NCBI GenBank assembly: GCA_021824575.1
Contig: JAKAKJ010000051.1
Span: forward strand, 1-51,406
Direction: 5' to 3'
Source of the DNA: Chloroflexota bacterium
GTDB lineage: Bacteria; Chloroflexota; Anaerolineae; Anaerolineales; Villigracilaceae
Length of the DNA stretch: 51,406 bases
The first letter of the stretch is position 1; each line of letters opens with the position of its first letter. Under the pieces are notes generated by a model that saw nothing but the letters and a program-made list of their open reading frames with translations, did not search any database and was not told the origin of the DNA. This document shows, one piece after another, positions 27,073 to 36,262 of this stretch. Position numbers and translations under genes: made by a program.

Positions 27073-27597
27073 ATGAAGCAGCAGAAGCTTTTTGCCCTGG
27101 TACTTGGGGTCACCGATGGGATCTTTAATGCGCTGACCCTGGCAGCGGGACGCGTGCTGAATGCATCTGCGTCAATCGAGGCAATGTTTGCATTACGCAT
27201 TGCCATCGCCTCCTCATTTTCGGGCTTTTTCGTGTTCTTCGTCGCAGATTATTCGCGTCAGCGCGCCGGGTTGATACAGGCAGAACGGCATTTGAACCTT
27301 ACCCAATACGGTAGGCTGGCAAAAGGTTATCTTGGACGTGCAGTTGCCAAGGACGCATTGGAAGCCGCTGGCGTTTCCGTAATCGGCTCGTTCTTTGGCG
27401 CTCTCCTCCCGCTGCTGACGACAAGTTTGATGAAGGGTCCCGCTGTGCTGGCTATCGTTGCCGCCATCCTCGCGTTGGGAGTTGTGGGAATGTTTGTAGG
27501 GCGCGCAGTCCACGGAACCCCGTGGTTGTGGAGTATGCTTCTCATGCTGACAGGCTCGTTTCTTACGCTGCTGGGAATTTACATTCACATCACGTGA
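27073..27597 (+). CDS. VIT1/CCC1-like integral membrane protein
   Basis: 174 residues from ATG 27073. Five hydrophobic helices are predicted: LFALVLGVTDGIFNALTLAAG, IAIASSFSGFFVFFVADYSRQ, VSVIGSFFGALLPLL, VLAIVAAILALGVVGMFVG and WSMLLMLTGSFLTLLGIY. The opening GVTDGIFNALTLAAG resembles the DG-containing first helix of VIT1/CCC1 iron/manganese transporters, but the cytoplasmic Glu-rich metal-binding domain is absent. Transport function is therefore an inference. Last plus-strand gene of the fluoride arm; the next gene is convergent. Confidence 0.7.
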   Translation: MKQQKLFALVLGVTDGIFNALTLAAGRVLNASASIEAMFALRIAIASSFSGFFVFFVADYSRQRAGLIQAERHLNLTQYGRLAKGYLGRAVAKDALEAAGVSVIGSFFGALLPLLTTSLMKGPAVLAIVAAILALGVVGMFVGRAVHGTPWLWSMLLMLTGSFLTLLGIYIHIT

Positions 27598-27774
27598 CCA
27601 AATGGCCATCCAAAAACGTGCGGGGTATATTATCTTGGATTTGCACTCACTATTGCCCGAGATATCATAAGAGTTGATGCGAACCGCCCAATTGGTTTTG
27701 ATAGTGATGCAGGTGAAAAACCATCTCGCGGGAAACCAGAAATGTTCCTGGACGCGGCGTGAACGTGGATTATT

Positions 27775-28272
27775 TCATGTGGTGTGTTGCCGGGAGAACC
27801 ATTCGGCCATGCGTCGGAATAAAGTCTTACGCGGCAGATGTTTTACGGGCGTGGAGAAAAGCGATCTTTCTGGCGGCGAGATGATGCTCAGGCGAATCAT
27901 GTGCGTATCTTCGGCATGGCCCCTTATCAATTCCAGCGGCGGACGAGGAAACCAATACGGGCAGGCATGGCAAAAATCCATATCCTGCGGCTCGTTTCCC
28001 AAAAGGAGCTTATAAAAGGTGCGGCAGGCGAAGTAGGTTTTGTTTTCCTCGAGGAAACGGATGGGCCGCAGGTACAGGCAGGCTTTGGGATCGTGAGCCA
28101 GAACATTTGGAAGGGGACATGAGCCGCAGATTTTCTTCATTCGCGTCAGGTCATTTTCGGAAGACGCGAGCAAAGCTCCATCTGCGGCCATGCAGAAGTA
28201 TTCAGTATGTTCGCCGGAGCGATCATGAGCAATACGTTTTCCCCGTAATTCGCACTCGGGGATGTCTTTCAT
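27775..28272 (-). CDS. Cysteine-rich protein of unknown function, end of fluoride operon 2
   Basis: 165 residues; I do not recognise a family. Eight cysteines at positions 7, 27, 49, 52, 65, 83, 101 and 104 form two CxxC pairs (ICGSCP and FCHACPYW) plus singles, an arrangement suited to binding zinc or an iron-sulfur cluster. The C-terminal 40 residues are basic and Arg-rich. No membrane helix or signal peptide is present. It is the last gene of the minus-strand unit under riboswitch 2, 58 bases after the CPxC/CxxH-module protein, and converges on the VIT-like gene. Judged real because its composition is protein-like over the full length and it is collinear with the operon. Confidence 0.62.
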   Translation of the reverse strand: MKDIPECELRGKRIAHDRSGEHTEYFCMAADGALLASSENDLTRMKKICGSCPLPNVLAHDPKACLYLRPIRFLEENKTYFACRTFYKLLLGNEPQDMDFCHACPYWFPRPPLELIRGHAEDTHMIRLSIISPPERSLFSTPVKHLPRKTLFRRMAEWFSRQHTT

Positions 28273-28330
28273 ATGCGAGCCTCATAACAATAAATCTGCG
28301 GATTCTCTCTGACATTAGATGGTTCTCTGA

Positions 28331-29050
28331 TCACTGCTGCGCGCCGGAGATCATGCGCATGACATTTCTCCAGGCAGTAGCCTCGCTTGAATTTAGATTA
28401 TCGGTCTGGCCAGATTCCTGTTGGCGGATCAAATCGAGCATTTCTGATTGAAGCTTCTGAAGTTTTTCCTGCGTAAGATTCAAAAGAAATCTTGCATCCT
28501 CAGCAGATTGAACGCGTTCCAGCAATTGGGCCAGATGAGGCAGGCACAGACCATCCGACTTTTGCAGCGCCTCCCGCATCCTATCGTCGCGGAGTCGCCC
28601 GCTCAATTCGTTCAACAGATGGTCAACAGTCATCTCGCGTTGTTTGCAGGCGGAACATTGGTCGTCGTTCCTGAATTCCTTTATGAATTTTGTAATGGCC
28701 TGTGTTTGCCTCTTTGGACGGTTGGACTTCGATGGGCGACCCATTGATGAAAGCGCAGCCGATATGTCTCTCAGGATGTTCCCGGCCATATCTCCATAAA
28801 TGACGGAAGCGCTAGTCTCATTGGCGATTCTTTCGGTGATCAGGAGACTGACGTGTTCGGCGCAAAATCCGCGGCTTGAAAGCAGGCTGACGCGTGTGTC
28901 TGGATCACGGACAGACTCCTGAAAGACAGAGGCCAGGTAATGTTTCACGGATCTTGCGCTCAATTGACAGACCGGACAGCCCGGATACCGCCAGGCATTC
29001 AAGAGATCGTACTCTGTAAAAGGGAGAGACGGACTCTTGGCGTCTATCAT
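28331..29050 (-). CDS. DUF6062-like protein with duplicated CxxC...CxxH module
   Basis: 239 residues. Two repeats of a metal-site-like module: CPVC (25-28) with GFCAEH (Cys63, His66), and CSAC (132-135) with GLCLPH (Cys169, His172). Each is followed by a helical stretch, and the protein ends with a conserved SSEATAWRNV motif. The same module with identical internal spacing forms the C-terminal half of the GTPase at 34431-36155, so both are one family. I think this corresponds to DUF6062, but the name is from memory. The four CxxC/CxxH sites could hold zinc or redox-active thiols. It overlaps the phosphatase gene by ATGA. Function unknown. Confidence 0.78.
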   Translation of the reverse strand: MIDAKSPSLPFTEYDLLNAWRYPGCPVCQLSARSVKHYLASVFQESVRDPDTRVSLLSSRGFCAEHVSLLITERIANETSASVIYGDMAGNILRDISAALSSMGRPSKSNRPKRQTQAITKFIKEFRNDDQCSACKQREMTVDHLLNELSGRLRDDRMREALQKSDGLCLPHLAQLLERVQSAEDARFLLNLTQEKLQKLQSEMLDLIRQQESGQTDNLNSSEATAWRNVMRMISGAQQ

Positions 29051-29700
29051 ACGGTTTTTATGTCCTCCACCGGGCCGCGGGCGGCAGACAAGGACAAAAG
29101 ATGGCTGGTTTCGTTCAATGTGATTAAAGTGAAATGGTTGGATTGCGACTCAAAGTAGTTGATCGCGCACGTATCCTGCCGTATCTTCCAAAAGCTGTGC
29201 GAATCCAAGTCAAGCGTCGTAAGTAGAATCAGGCGATTGAGTGCCGTATGGCTGACGAGAACAATGGTCTGATCGGGATGAAGGGCAATCAATTGTTCCA
29301 CACGTTTGATTGCGCGTTTGCGGGCTTGCTCCAGTGACTCGCCGCCCGGAAATTGGAAATTCCGGGGCGCAGCAAGATAAGCCTGGAATTCAACCGGCCA
29401 GCGCTGACGCACCTCATCGGGAGTCAGCCCCTGCCATTGACCGCAGTCCACATCAATCAAATCCGGTTCAACCTGAACCTTTAAATCGAATGACTGAGCA
29501 GTGGGTTCGGCTGTCTTCACAGTGCGCGAAAGCGGGCCTGCATAAATGGCATCCGGTTTCCATTGCATGCCAATTCGTTCGGCAGTGGCTTTTGCCTGGG
29601 CAAAACCAATTTCATCCAACGGCACATCAGCATGTCCGCGGAAGCGCTCCTCGCGATTCCATGCGGTCTGTCCGTGTCGAACCAGAATAATTCTTGTCAT
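29047..29700 (-). CDS. Histidine phosphatase / phosphoglycerate mutase-like protein
   Basis: 217 residues of the branch-1 histidine phosphatase superfamily. The phosphohistidine motif is LVRHGQTAWNREERFRGHADVPLDEIG at the N-terminus. Later come AGPLSRTVKTAEPTA with the second active-site Arg, IDVDCGQWQG (the usual Glu is replaced by Asp), GGESLEQARKR and VSHTALNRLIL with the second His. It may be a cofactor-dependent phosphoglycerate mutase or a phosphatase such as CobC/GpmB type; the sequence does not decide. Being next to enolase under one fluoride riboswitch suggests replacement of a glycolytic or phosphatase activity that fluoride impairs. Confidence 0.88.
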   Translation of the reverse strand: MTRIILVRHGQTAWNREERFRGHADVPLDEIGFAQAKATAERIGMQWKPDAIYAGPLSRTVKTAEPTAQSFDLKVQVEPDLIDVDCGQWQGLTPDEVRQRWPVEFQAYLAAPRNFQFPGGESLEQARKRAIKRVEQLIALHPDQTIVLVSHTALNRLILLTTLDLDSHSFWKIRQDTCAINYFESQSNHFTLITLNETSHLLSLSAARGPVEDIKTV

Positions 29701-29730
29701 TGGATTTTTCCGTACACAATTTTTGACTCG

Positions 29731-31447
<1,717 letters not shown>

Positions 31448-31465
31448 AAGACCTTTGAAATAAGG

Positions 31466-31506
31466 CGACAAAAAAGCTTCTACCGGCAATTGTCGCGGTA
31501 GAAGCT
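31466..31506 (-). terminator. Riboswitch-controlled intrinsic terminator 2
   Basis: Minus-strand stem AGCTTCTACCG/CGGTAGAAGCT (11 pairs, 31506-31496 with 31485-31475) followed by TTTTTTG. The 5' arm contains the aptamer's pseudoknot strand. Confidence 0.88.
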
Positions 31507-31560
31507 ATCATTCGGAGACCGACCTAGGTTTCTTCCAGCGCCAACGAGCCTCATCGTTTA
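31497..31560 (-). promoter_or_regulatory. Fluoride riboswitch 2 aptamer
   Basis: Minus strand: P2 AACG/CGTT around ATGAGGCT; loop GAGGCT (31552-31547) pairs with AGCTTC (31506-31501) with one G-U pair, forming the pseudoknot. The 3' part reads GAATGATAGCTTCTACC, matching the class except that the usual GGCCTC is AGCTTC, a change kept compatible by the wobble pair. It controls the small helical protein, enolase, the phosphatase and two Cys-containing proteins. Confidence 0.9.
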
Positions 31561-31589
31561 GCGCACCCGTATTCGCTTATCTAAAGGAT

Positions 31590-31598
31590 ATTATAACA
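31590..31598 (-). promoter_or_regulatory. Extended -10 promoter of fluoride unit 2, inside the MFS gene end
   Basis: Minus strand TG-T-TATAAT. The bases are also the last codons (Val-Leu-stop, GTG TTA TAA) of the MFS gene, so the promoter is embedded in coding sequence. No clear -35 box. Confidence 0.55.
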
Positions 31599-32802
31599 CC
31601 CGCTTCGACGGGCGCGTTTGTCTGGCAACGATGAAGAACAATGGTATGGCTGCCAATTGTAATACGACCGAAAAGGCGATCAGGGCATGCATTGAGATGC
31701 CATAGAGGAAACCAATGATTGCGCTGCCGAGAAACCAGAAGATTCCATAACCTGCTGTGAACAGTCCATAAGCGGAAGCGCGGTGTTCCGGCGCAACCAT
31801 TGGAGCGACTGCCGCCGGAATGATGGATTCATGCACGCCCATGCCCAATCCCCAGATTGCCATGCCAATCAGCGCGGCCCAGAAGCCGCCGAGAAAAACC
31901 AGCGGCGCAAAGAGCGCGGCAATAAATGTCAGAACGATCAGCACACTAAATCCGAACTTGTCGAAGAGCCGTCCAAACGCCAGTGAACCGGTTCCACTGA
32001 CGCCCATCGCCACGGCATAGAATACGGGGACAAGATCTGGCGCAACAACAGATGCCTGAGCGAAGTGATAAGCGATCAAAGGAAAATCTGCGAACCCGGC
32101 TGCGACCAGCGCCGCGCCCGCGAGATACATCCAAAAGACGCGCGGCAGGCCGCGGGATTGAACGTTCAATACATTTGATTCCATCTCTTCGGGGTGTGGA
32201 TATATTTTATGCGCCAGCATCAGCAGGCTGAGATTGATCACGGCTGGAATGGCGAGCGCGGCAAATGCAAGGTGGTAGTCGCCGCGCAAAGCCAAAATCC
32301 ACGCGACGGCTAAAGGTCCGAACAGAGCGCCGAACTGATCCAGCGCTTCGTGCAGGCCGAAAACCCATCCGTAGCCGATTTGCTTTCCAGCATGGGACAG
32401 CATCACGTCGCGCGGCGGGTTGCGCGTGGCTTTGCCCACACGTTCGAGGATGATCAACACTGCGGCCATCGGCCAGTTCCCTGCCAGGGCCAGCAATGGC
32501 ACCGATGACATTTGAACAACATAACCGGCGATGGCTATCGGCCAGAATTTCTGGAAGCGGTCGGCAAGCCGTCCGGACACGAGTCGCAATCCGTAGCCAA
32601 GCAGTTCGCCAAAGCCTGTAACCACGCCCACAACAAAAGCGCTGGCTTGCAAATGAGCGAGATAGGGACCGAGAATGCTGCGCGAGCCTTCATACGTAAA
32701 ATCCGCGAAGAAACTAAGGATGCCAATCAACAACACAAACTTGAACGCCATCTCCCGGATGGCGGGTTGTGCAGGTGTGGATGCCGTTGGATTATTACTC
32801 AC
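31591..32802 (-). CDS. MFS transporter under fluoride riboswitch control
   Basis: 403 residues with about 12 membrane helices. Major facilitator pattern: FADFTYEGSRSILGPYLAHL in helix 1, the A-motif-like GLRLVSGRLADRFQKFWP loop after helix 2, GFGELLGYG, and a charged GKATRNPPRDVMLSHAGK loop between helices 4 and 5. It has a second half with GRLFDKFGFSVLIV and GLGMGVHESIIPAAVAPMV. The substrate is unknown. It is the only gene between riboswitch 3 and the promoter of riboswitch 2, so its expression should follow fluoride. It may export fluoride or a toxic adduct, or import a nutrient that becomes limiting; neither is shown by sequence. Confidence 0.88.
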   Translation of the reverse strand: MSNNPTASTPAQPAIREMAFKFVLLIGILSFFADFTYEGSRSILGPYLAHLQASAFVVGVVTGFGELLGYGLRLVSGRLADRFQKFWPIAIAGYVVQMSSVPLLALAGNWPMAAVLIILERVGKATRNPPRDVMLSHAGKQIGYGWVFGLHEALDQFGALFGPLAVAWILALRGDYHLAFAALAIPAVINLSLLMLAHKIYPHPEEMESNVLNVQSRGLPRVFWMYLAGAALVAAGFADFPLIAYHFAQASVVAPDLVPVFYAVAMGVSGTGSLAFGRLFDKFGFSVLIVLTFIAALFAPLVFLGGFWAALIGMAIWGLGMGVHESIIPAAVAPMVAPEHRASAYGLFTAGYGIFWFLGSAIIGFLYGISMHALIAFSVVLQLAAIPLFFIVARQTRPSKRVL

Positions 32803-32835
32803 TTATTTCTCCTTTGCGCGGTCGGTTTGTTGGCA

Positions 32836-32873
32836 ACAAAAAGCCTCCACCGACAATTTCTGTAGGTAGAGGC
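32836..32873 (-). terminator. Riboswitch-controlled intrinsic terminator 3
   Basis: Minus-strand stem GCCTCTACC (32873-32865) with GGTGGAGGC (32851-32843), one G-U pair, then TTTTTG. Confidence 0.86.
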
Positions 32874-32931
32874 CATCATTCGGGGAAATTCCGACAGGAT
32901 TCTGTTTCAGCGCCAGCGAGCCTCATCGCTG
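32865..32931 (-). promoter_or_regulatory. Fluoride riboswitch 3 aptamer
   Basis: Minus strand: P2 CAGCG/CGCTG around ATGAGGCT; GAGGC (32924-32920) pairs with GCCTC (32873-32869) as the pseudoknot; the 3' part is GAATGATGGCCTCTACC. A longer P3 region (GAATCCTGTCGGAATTTC) lies between. It controls the MFS gene. Confidence 0.93.
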
Positions 32932-32958
32932 ATGTGCGCGAACGTGTCTGTTTTTGGT

Positions 32959-32967
32959 ATTATACCA
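32959..32967 (-). promoter_or_regulatory. Extended -10 promoter of fluoride unit 3
   Basis: Minus strand TG-G-TATAAT, starting two bases after the dipeptidase stop codon (32969-32971). The -35 region is poor, as in the other units. Confidence 0.55.
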
Positions 32968-32968
32968 T

Positions 32969-34417
32969 TCAGGTTAATTTGCAAGTTTCAAGCAGTCCGC
33001 GCAGGAATTCCCAAACCCGCATGACGGAAGGAAGGTAGAGCATCTCATCAGGCGAATGAGGATTCTTTATGGTCGGGCCTAGCGAGATCATATCCATGTT
33101 TCCGCAGCGGTCGCCAATGATGCCGCACTCCAGACCAGCATGAATCATCTTGACTTCCGGTTTTTGATGGAACAACCCCTCGTATACATCCACTGATCTT
33201 TTCAACAATGGGGAATCCATGTTTGGCTGCCAGGCTGGATAACCATCTGTATGTTCGAACTGCGCTCCTGCGAGATGCGAAATCGCTTCGATCTGCCCGG
33301 TCAATTCATCAAGGGTGGACATAACAGTGCTGCGCTGGCTGGATGTGAGATGCAGGCGGCTGTTGACCAATTCGATCACAGCTAGGTTGTTGGATGCTTC
33401 CACGAATCCCTCGATGGCTGGTGACATGCGGGCAACGCCATCCGGAAATGCCATCAAAAGATGGATGACTTTTTCGGTCTCTGCCGGTTTGATGACTTGA
33501 TGAGTTCGATGATCTTCCGCTTTTGTGAGATGTAGTTTCAAGCCCGGGTCGGAAGCCGCGTATTCCATTTGCAGTTGTTTCTCAAATTGAGCAACCTGCT
33601 CATGACAAAGAGCGGACATCTCCCTGGGGCAAGTGAAGACTGCCTCGGCGCTGCGCGGGATGGCATTATGAGCCGTGCCGCCCCGGAGCAGGCCCAACTG
33701 GATTGGAATTTTCCGGCGGGTTTGATCCAATGCGCGCCCCAAGACCTTGTTGGCGTTGGCGCGGTGTTTATGAATGTCCACCCCGGAGTGGCCCCCTTTT
33801 AGCCCATCTACAAACAGACTCAGCACCTCGTCGTCGTTCGCAGGTTCGATGCGCGAGACTGGCAGTTGAATCTTGGTCGTTTTCCCACCGGCGCAACCTA
33901 CAATAAAAATGCCCTCTTCTTCGCTGTCCAGGTTGACCAGTGTCTTTCCGGAAATCATGCTGGGGTCCAATTGAGATGCGCCGCCGATCCCAATTTCCTC
34001 CTCGACGGTGAATAAGAGCTCAAGGGGTGGATGTGATGCGGTTTTATCCTCCGCCAGCGCGAGGCCGATGGCAATCGCGATGCCGTTGTCAGCGCCGAGA
34101 GTCGTTCGATCCGCTTTGAGCCAATCGCCGTCGCGGATGACACGAATGGGATCCCGCGTAAAATCGTGATCGGAGTCGGGCGTCTTTTCGCAGACCATAT
34201 CCATGTGCCCCTGCAAAATGACTGTCGGCGCTTTCTCCATGCCCGAACTTGCAGGGACATAAATTACAAGATTGCCCACTGAGTCGGAGCGGCTGGAAAA
34301 TCCATGCTCCTTTGCCCATTCCTGCAGCCACTGCGAAATCTTTTGCTCCCGTTTTGTTCCGCGCGGGACCGAAGAAATTTGTTCAAATCGTTCGAGTACT
34401 TGATTTATCGTCTCCAT
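32969..34417 (-). CDS. pepD: PepD-type aminoacyl-histidine/cytosol non-specific dipeptidase (M20 family)
   Basis: 482 residues from the ATG at 34417 with an AGGTG site; the longer frame begins inside the GTPase gene. Zinc dipeptidase of the M20C group: QGHMDMVCEK (metal His and Asp), TLGADNGIAIAIGLAL (bridging Asp), LFTVEEEIGIGGASQL (catalytic and metal Glu), KGGHSGVDIHKHRANA, and C-terminal IHAGLECGIIGDR with the last ligands. It cleaves a range of dipeptides. Twelve bases separate it from the GTPase gene, so it belongs to the riboswitch 4 transcript. Why a dipeptidase is fluoride-induced is unclear, but zinc hydrolases with a bridging water can be fluoride-inhibited. Confidence 0.9.
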   Translation of the reverse strand: METINQVLERFEQISSVPRGTKREQKISQWLQEWAKEHGFSSRSDSVGNLVIYVPASSGMEKAPTVILQGHMDMVCEKTPDSDHDFTRDPIRVIRDGDWLKADRTTLGADNGIAIAIGLALAEDKTASHPPLELLFTVEEEIGIGGASQLDPSMISGKTLVNLDSEEEGIFIVGCAGGKTTKIQLPVSRIEPANDDEVLSLFVDGLKGGHSGVDIHKHRANANKVLGRALDQTRRKIPIQLGLLRGGTAHNAIPRSAEAVFTCPREMSALCHEQVAQFEKQLQMEYAASDPGLKLHLTKAEDHRTHQVIKPAETEKVIHLLMAFPDGVARMSPAIEGFVEASNNLAVIELVNSRLHLTSSQRSTVMSTLDELTGQIEAISHLAGAQFEHTDGYPAWQPNMDSPLLKRSVDVYEGLFHQKPEVKMIHAGLECGIIGDRCGNMDMISLGPTIKNPHSPDEMLYLPSVMRVWEFLRGLLETCKLT

Positions 34418-34430
34418 GTATTTCACCTGA

Positions 34431-36155
34431 TCAAGATATATTTGCCGTGCGTTCGCCAACAAGCTGCACCAGGGCGCGCCGCCAGGCATTCTCTTCGTTG
34501 CTGTTCAACAACCCGCGGCGCAAAGCGTCGCGTTTGAGTACATAACTACGCATATCATCCGCCAGGTCATTGAAATGTTCCGATTGTTCGTTCAACAAAA
34601 ATTCTGCCGTTTCCTCCGACGGCTGAAGCGCAAGGACCATTTGCAGATGGGGCAGGCACAGTCCCAGGGATTGATGATAAAACTTGCGTCCCTCCGGCGT
34701 GGAAATATAATCCAGAAAGCGTTGGCCTTGTTCGGCTTGTTCCTTCCTCAAGGACTGGCAGGCGGGACAATGTTCGCCGTTTGGTAGAAGATGCGCGACT
34801 GATTCAGACTGCTGAGGAAGCGGTGCGCGGACGATTTCCTGCAGGGATGCGGCCACCGTTTCGACGAGCGTCGCGTAACCGGCGCTGATGTCCTGCGGCG
34901 AGGCAACACCCTGAAATTGCCAGGTGTGCAGATTACAAAAACCTCGGATGGCCGCAAACTCTTTACGCGTCCGCGCATCTTTGGCGAGATCACCCTGAAA
35001 GGTTGCGAAGAAATCAAACACAGCGCGGCTGAGCGCATCGCAAATGGGACAAGTGCGCGTCTTTCTTAGACTTTGAGCGGCCTTCGTTTCGACGGCTTTT
35101 CTGATCTCCACGGGCGCGGCGGACGGCGGTAACAGTTCCGGCATTTCGCGGGTCGTGATCTCCAGCGAACCTTTCAAGAGTTCCTGCTGAAATGCATTGA
35201 CTCGCGCACGCAGAGCAGGAATCTCTTTGCCATCGCTGACATTCTCCAGCACATCTGCCAGGCCATCGAGGATGGAGATGAGGAAAGTGTTGCTTTTTTC
35301 CTCGGCCAGGAAATTTTCCAATCTCTTCTCGAAAGCGGGCAGTCCGCTGGATGCCAGTGTATTCGAGTTGTCTTCCAGCTTTGCTTGAAGCGCAGTGCGC
35401 GCCGAGAGCGGATAAATCTCCACGCTCGAAGTCTTGATGATGCCGGTCAATCCCGCTTTGATGTATCCCAGCACTTGATCCTGTTCCTGCGGTGAGAGCA
35501 GATCGGTTTTGTTGGCGACCACGAACAAGCGGCGGACATATCCCTGGATATCGCGCAGGAAGTTTTCCTCGGATTCGCTCAGCGGGGCTTCTACGCTGGT
35601 GACGAAGATGACTGCATCGGCTTGGGGCAAGAAGTCATAAGTTGTGGCTGTATTTGCCTGGCGGGTCGAGCCGATGCCCGGCGTATCCACAAAATACAAC
35701 CCGCGCCGCAAAAACGGGACGGGTAGTTCGATCCTCGCCTCAATCACACCTTTTTGGTTGCCGGGGTTTCCCTGCTCAGTCACGTAATCCATGAGTTCTT
35801 TAAGTTCGATTTCCTGATCCAGCGTCCAGCCGGTTCTCTTCAAGGTGATTTTTTCCTTCGGGCCATAGCATAGGGCTGTGATTGCAGAGGTCAGGGGCAG
35901 GAGTCCGGTTGGCAGGAGGCTTTGCCCGATGATGGCATTCATCAATGAACTCTTGCCGCGTTTGAACTGCCCAACCACTGCCAGGTTGAAACGATCCTCG
36001 GCCAGTTTGACCAGCAGGTCGCGGCAGCGATCCGCCTGCGTTTCATTTTTCTGCTCTTCCAGCATCTGTTTGCTCTCACGCACCAGATCAGAAATTTGCT
36101 GTTTGGCGAGCGTGTATTGACGGAGTTGATTTTCCTGGGAATTCTCTGACTGCAT
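34431..36155 (-). CDS. Dynamin-like GTPase fused to a duplicated CxxC...CxxH module
   Basis: 574 residues. N-terminal GTPase: P-loop VGQFKRGKSSLMNAIIG (about 61-77), switch I Thr in PLTSAITAL, G3 VDTPGIGST (156-164), G4 NKTDLL (215-220), and a following helical region; this is the bacterial dynamin-like (BDLP/mitofusin-type) pattern. Residues 369-574 are two CxxC/CxxH repeats: CPIC 369-372 with GFCNLH (Cys407, His410), then CPAC 463-466 with GLCLPH (Cys500, His503). The closing motif is SNEENAWRRA. Internal spacing is identical to the stand-alone protein at 28331-29050. Dynamin-like GTPases remodel or protect membranes, and fluoride as AlF/MgF complexes mimics phosphate in GTPases. How the Cys/His half acts is unknown. 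Confidence 0.85.
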   Translation of the reverse strand: MQSENSQENQLRQYTLAKQQISDLVRESKQMLEEQKNETQADRCRDLLVKLAEDRFNLAVVGQFKRGKSSLMNAIIGQSLLPTGLLPLTSAITALCYGPKEKITLKRTGWTLDQEIELKELMDYVTEQGNPGNQKGVIEARIELPVPFLRRGLYFVDTPGIGSTRQANTATTYDFLPQADAVIFVTSVEAPLSESEENFLRDIQGYVRRLFVVANKTDLLSPQEQDQVLGYIKAGLTGIIKTSSVEIYPLSARTALQAKLEDNSNTLASSGLPAFEKRLENFLAEEKSNTFLISILDGLADVLENVSDGKEIPALRARVNAFQQELLKGSLEITTREMPELLPPSAAPVEIRKAVETKAAQSLRKTRTCPICDALSRAVFDFFATFQGDLAKDARTRKEFAAIRGFCNLHTWQFQGVASPQDISAGYATLVETVAASLQEIVRAPLPQQSESVAHLLPNGEHCPACQSLRKEQAEQGQRFLDYISTPEGRKFYHQSLGLCLPHLQMVLALQPSEETAEFLLNEQSEHFNDLADDMRSYVLKRDALRRGLLNSNEENAWRRALVQLVGERTANIS

Positions 36156-36262
36156 TTTTCATTTATTCCATTCTAAGAAGCAGGATAACGTTTTGCCAAA
36201 TACGAGATCAGATAATAGGGATGTTCCAAGTCCGGGCAAAAGAATGCGATTATAGTAACACA

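Noticed and set aside
27674-28015. A plus-strand frame opposite the eight-cysteine gene
   Set aside because: Arg/Trp/Cys-rich shadow; the minus-strand frame has regular CxxC pairs and fits the operon.
28250-28270. A GAGGCTCG string near the start of the eight-cysteine gene, like the core of the fluoride aptamer
   Set aside because: No P2 stem, no pairing GCCTC strand and no terminator follow.
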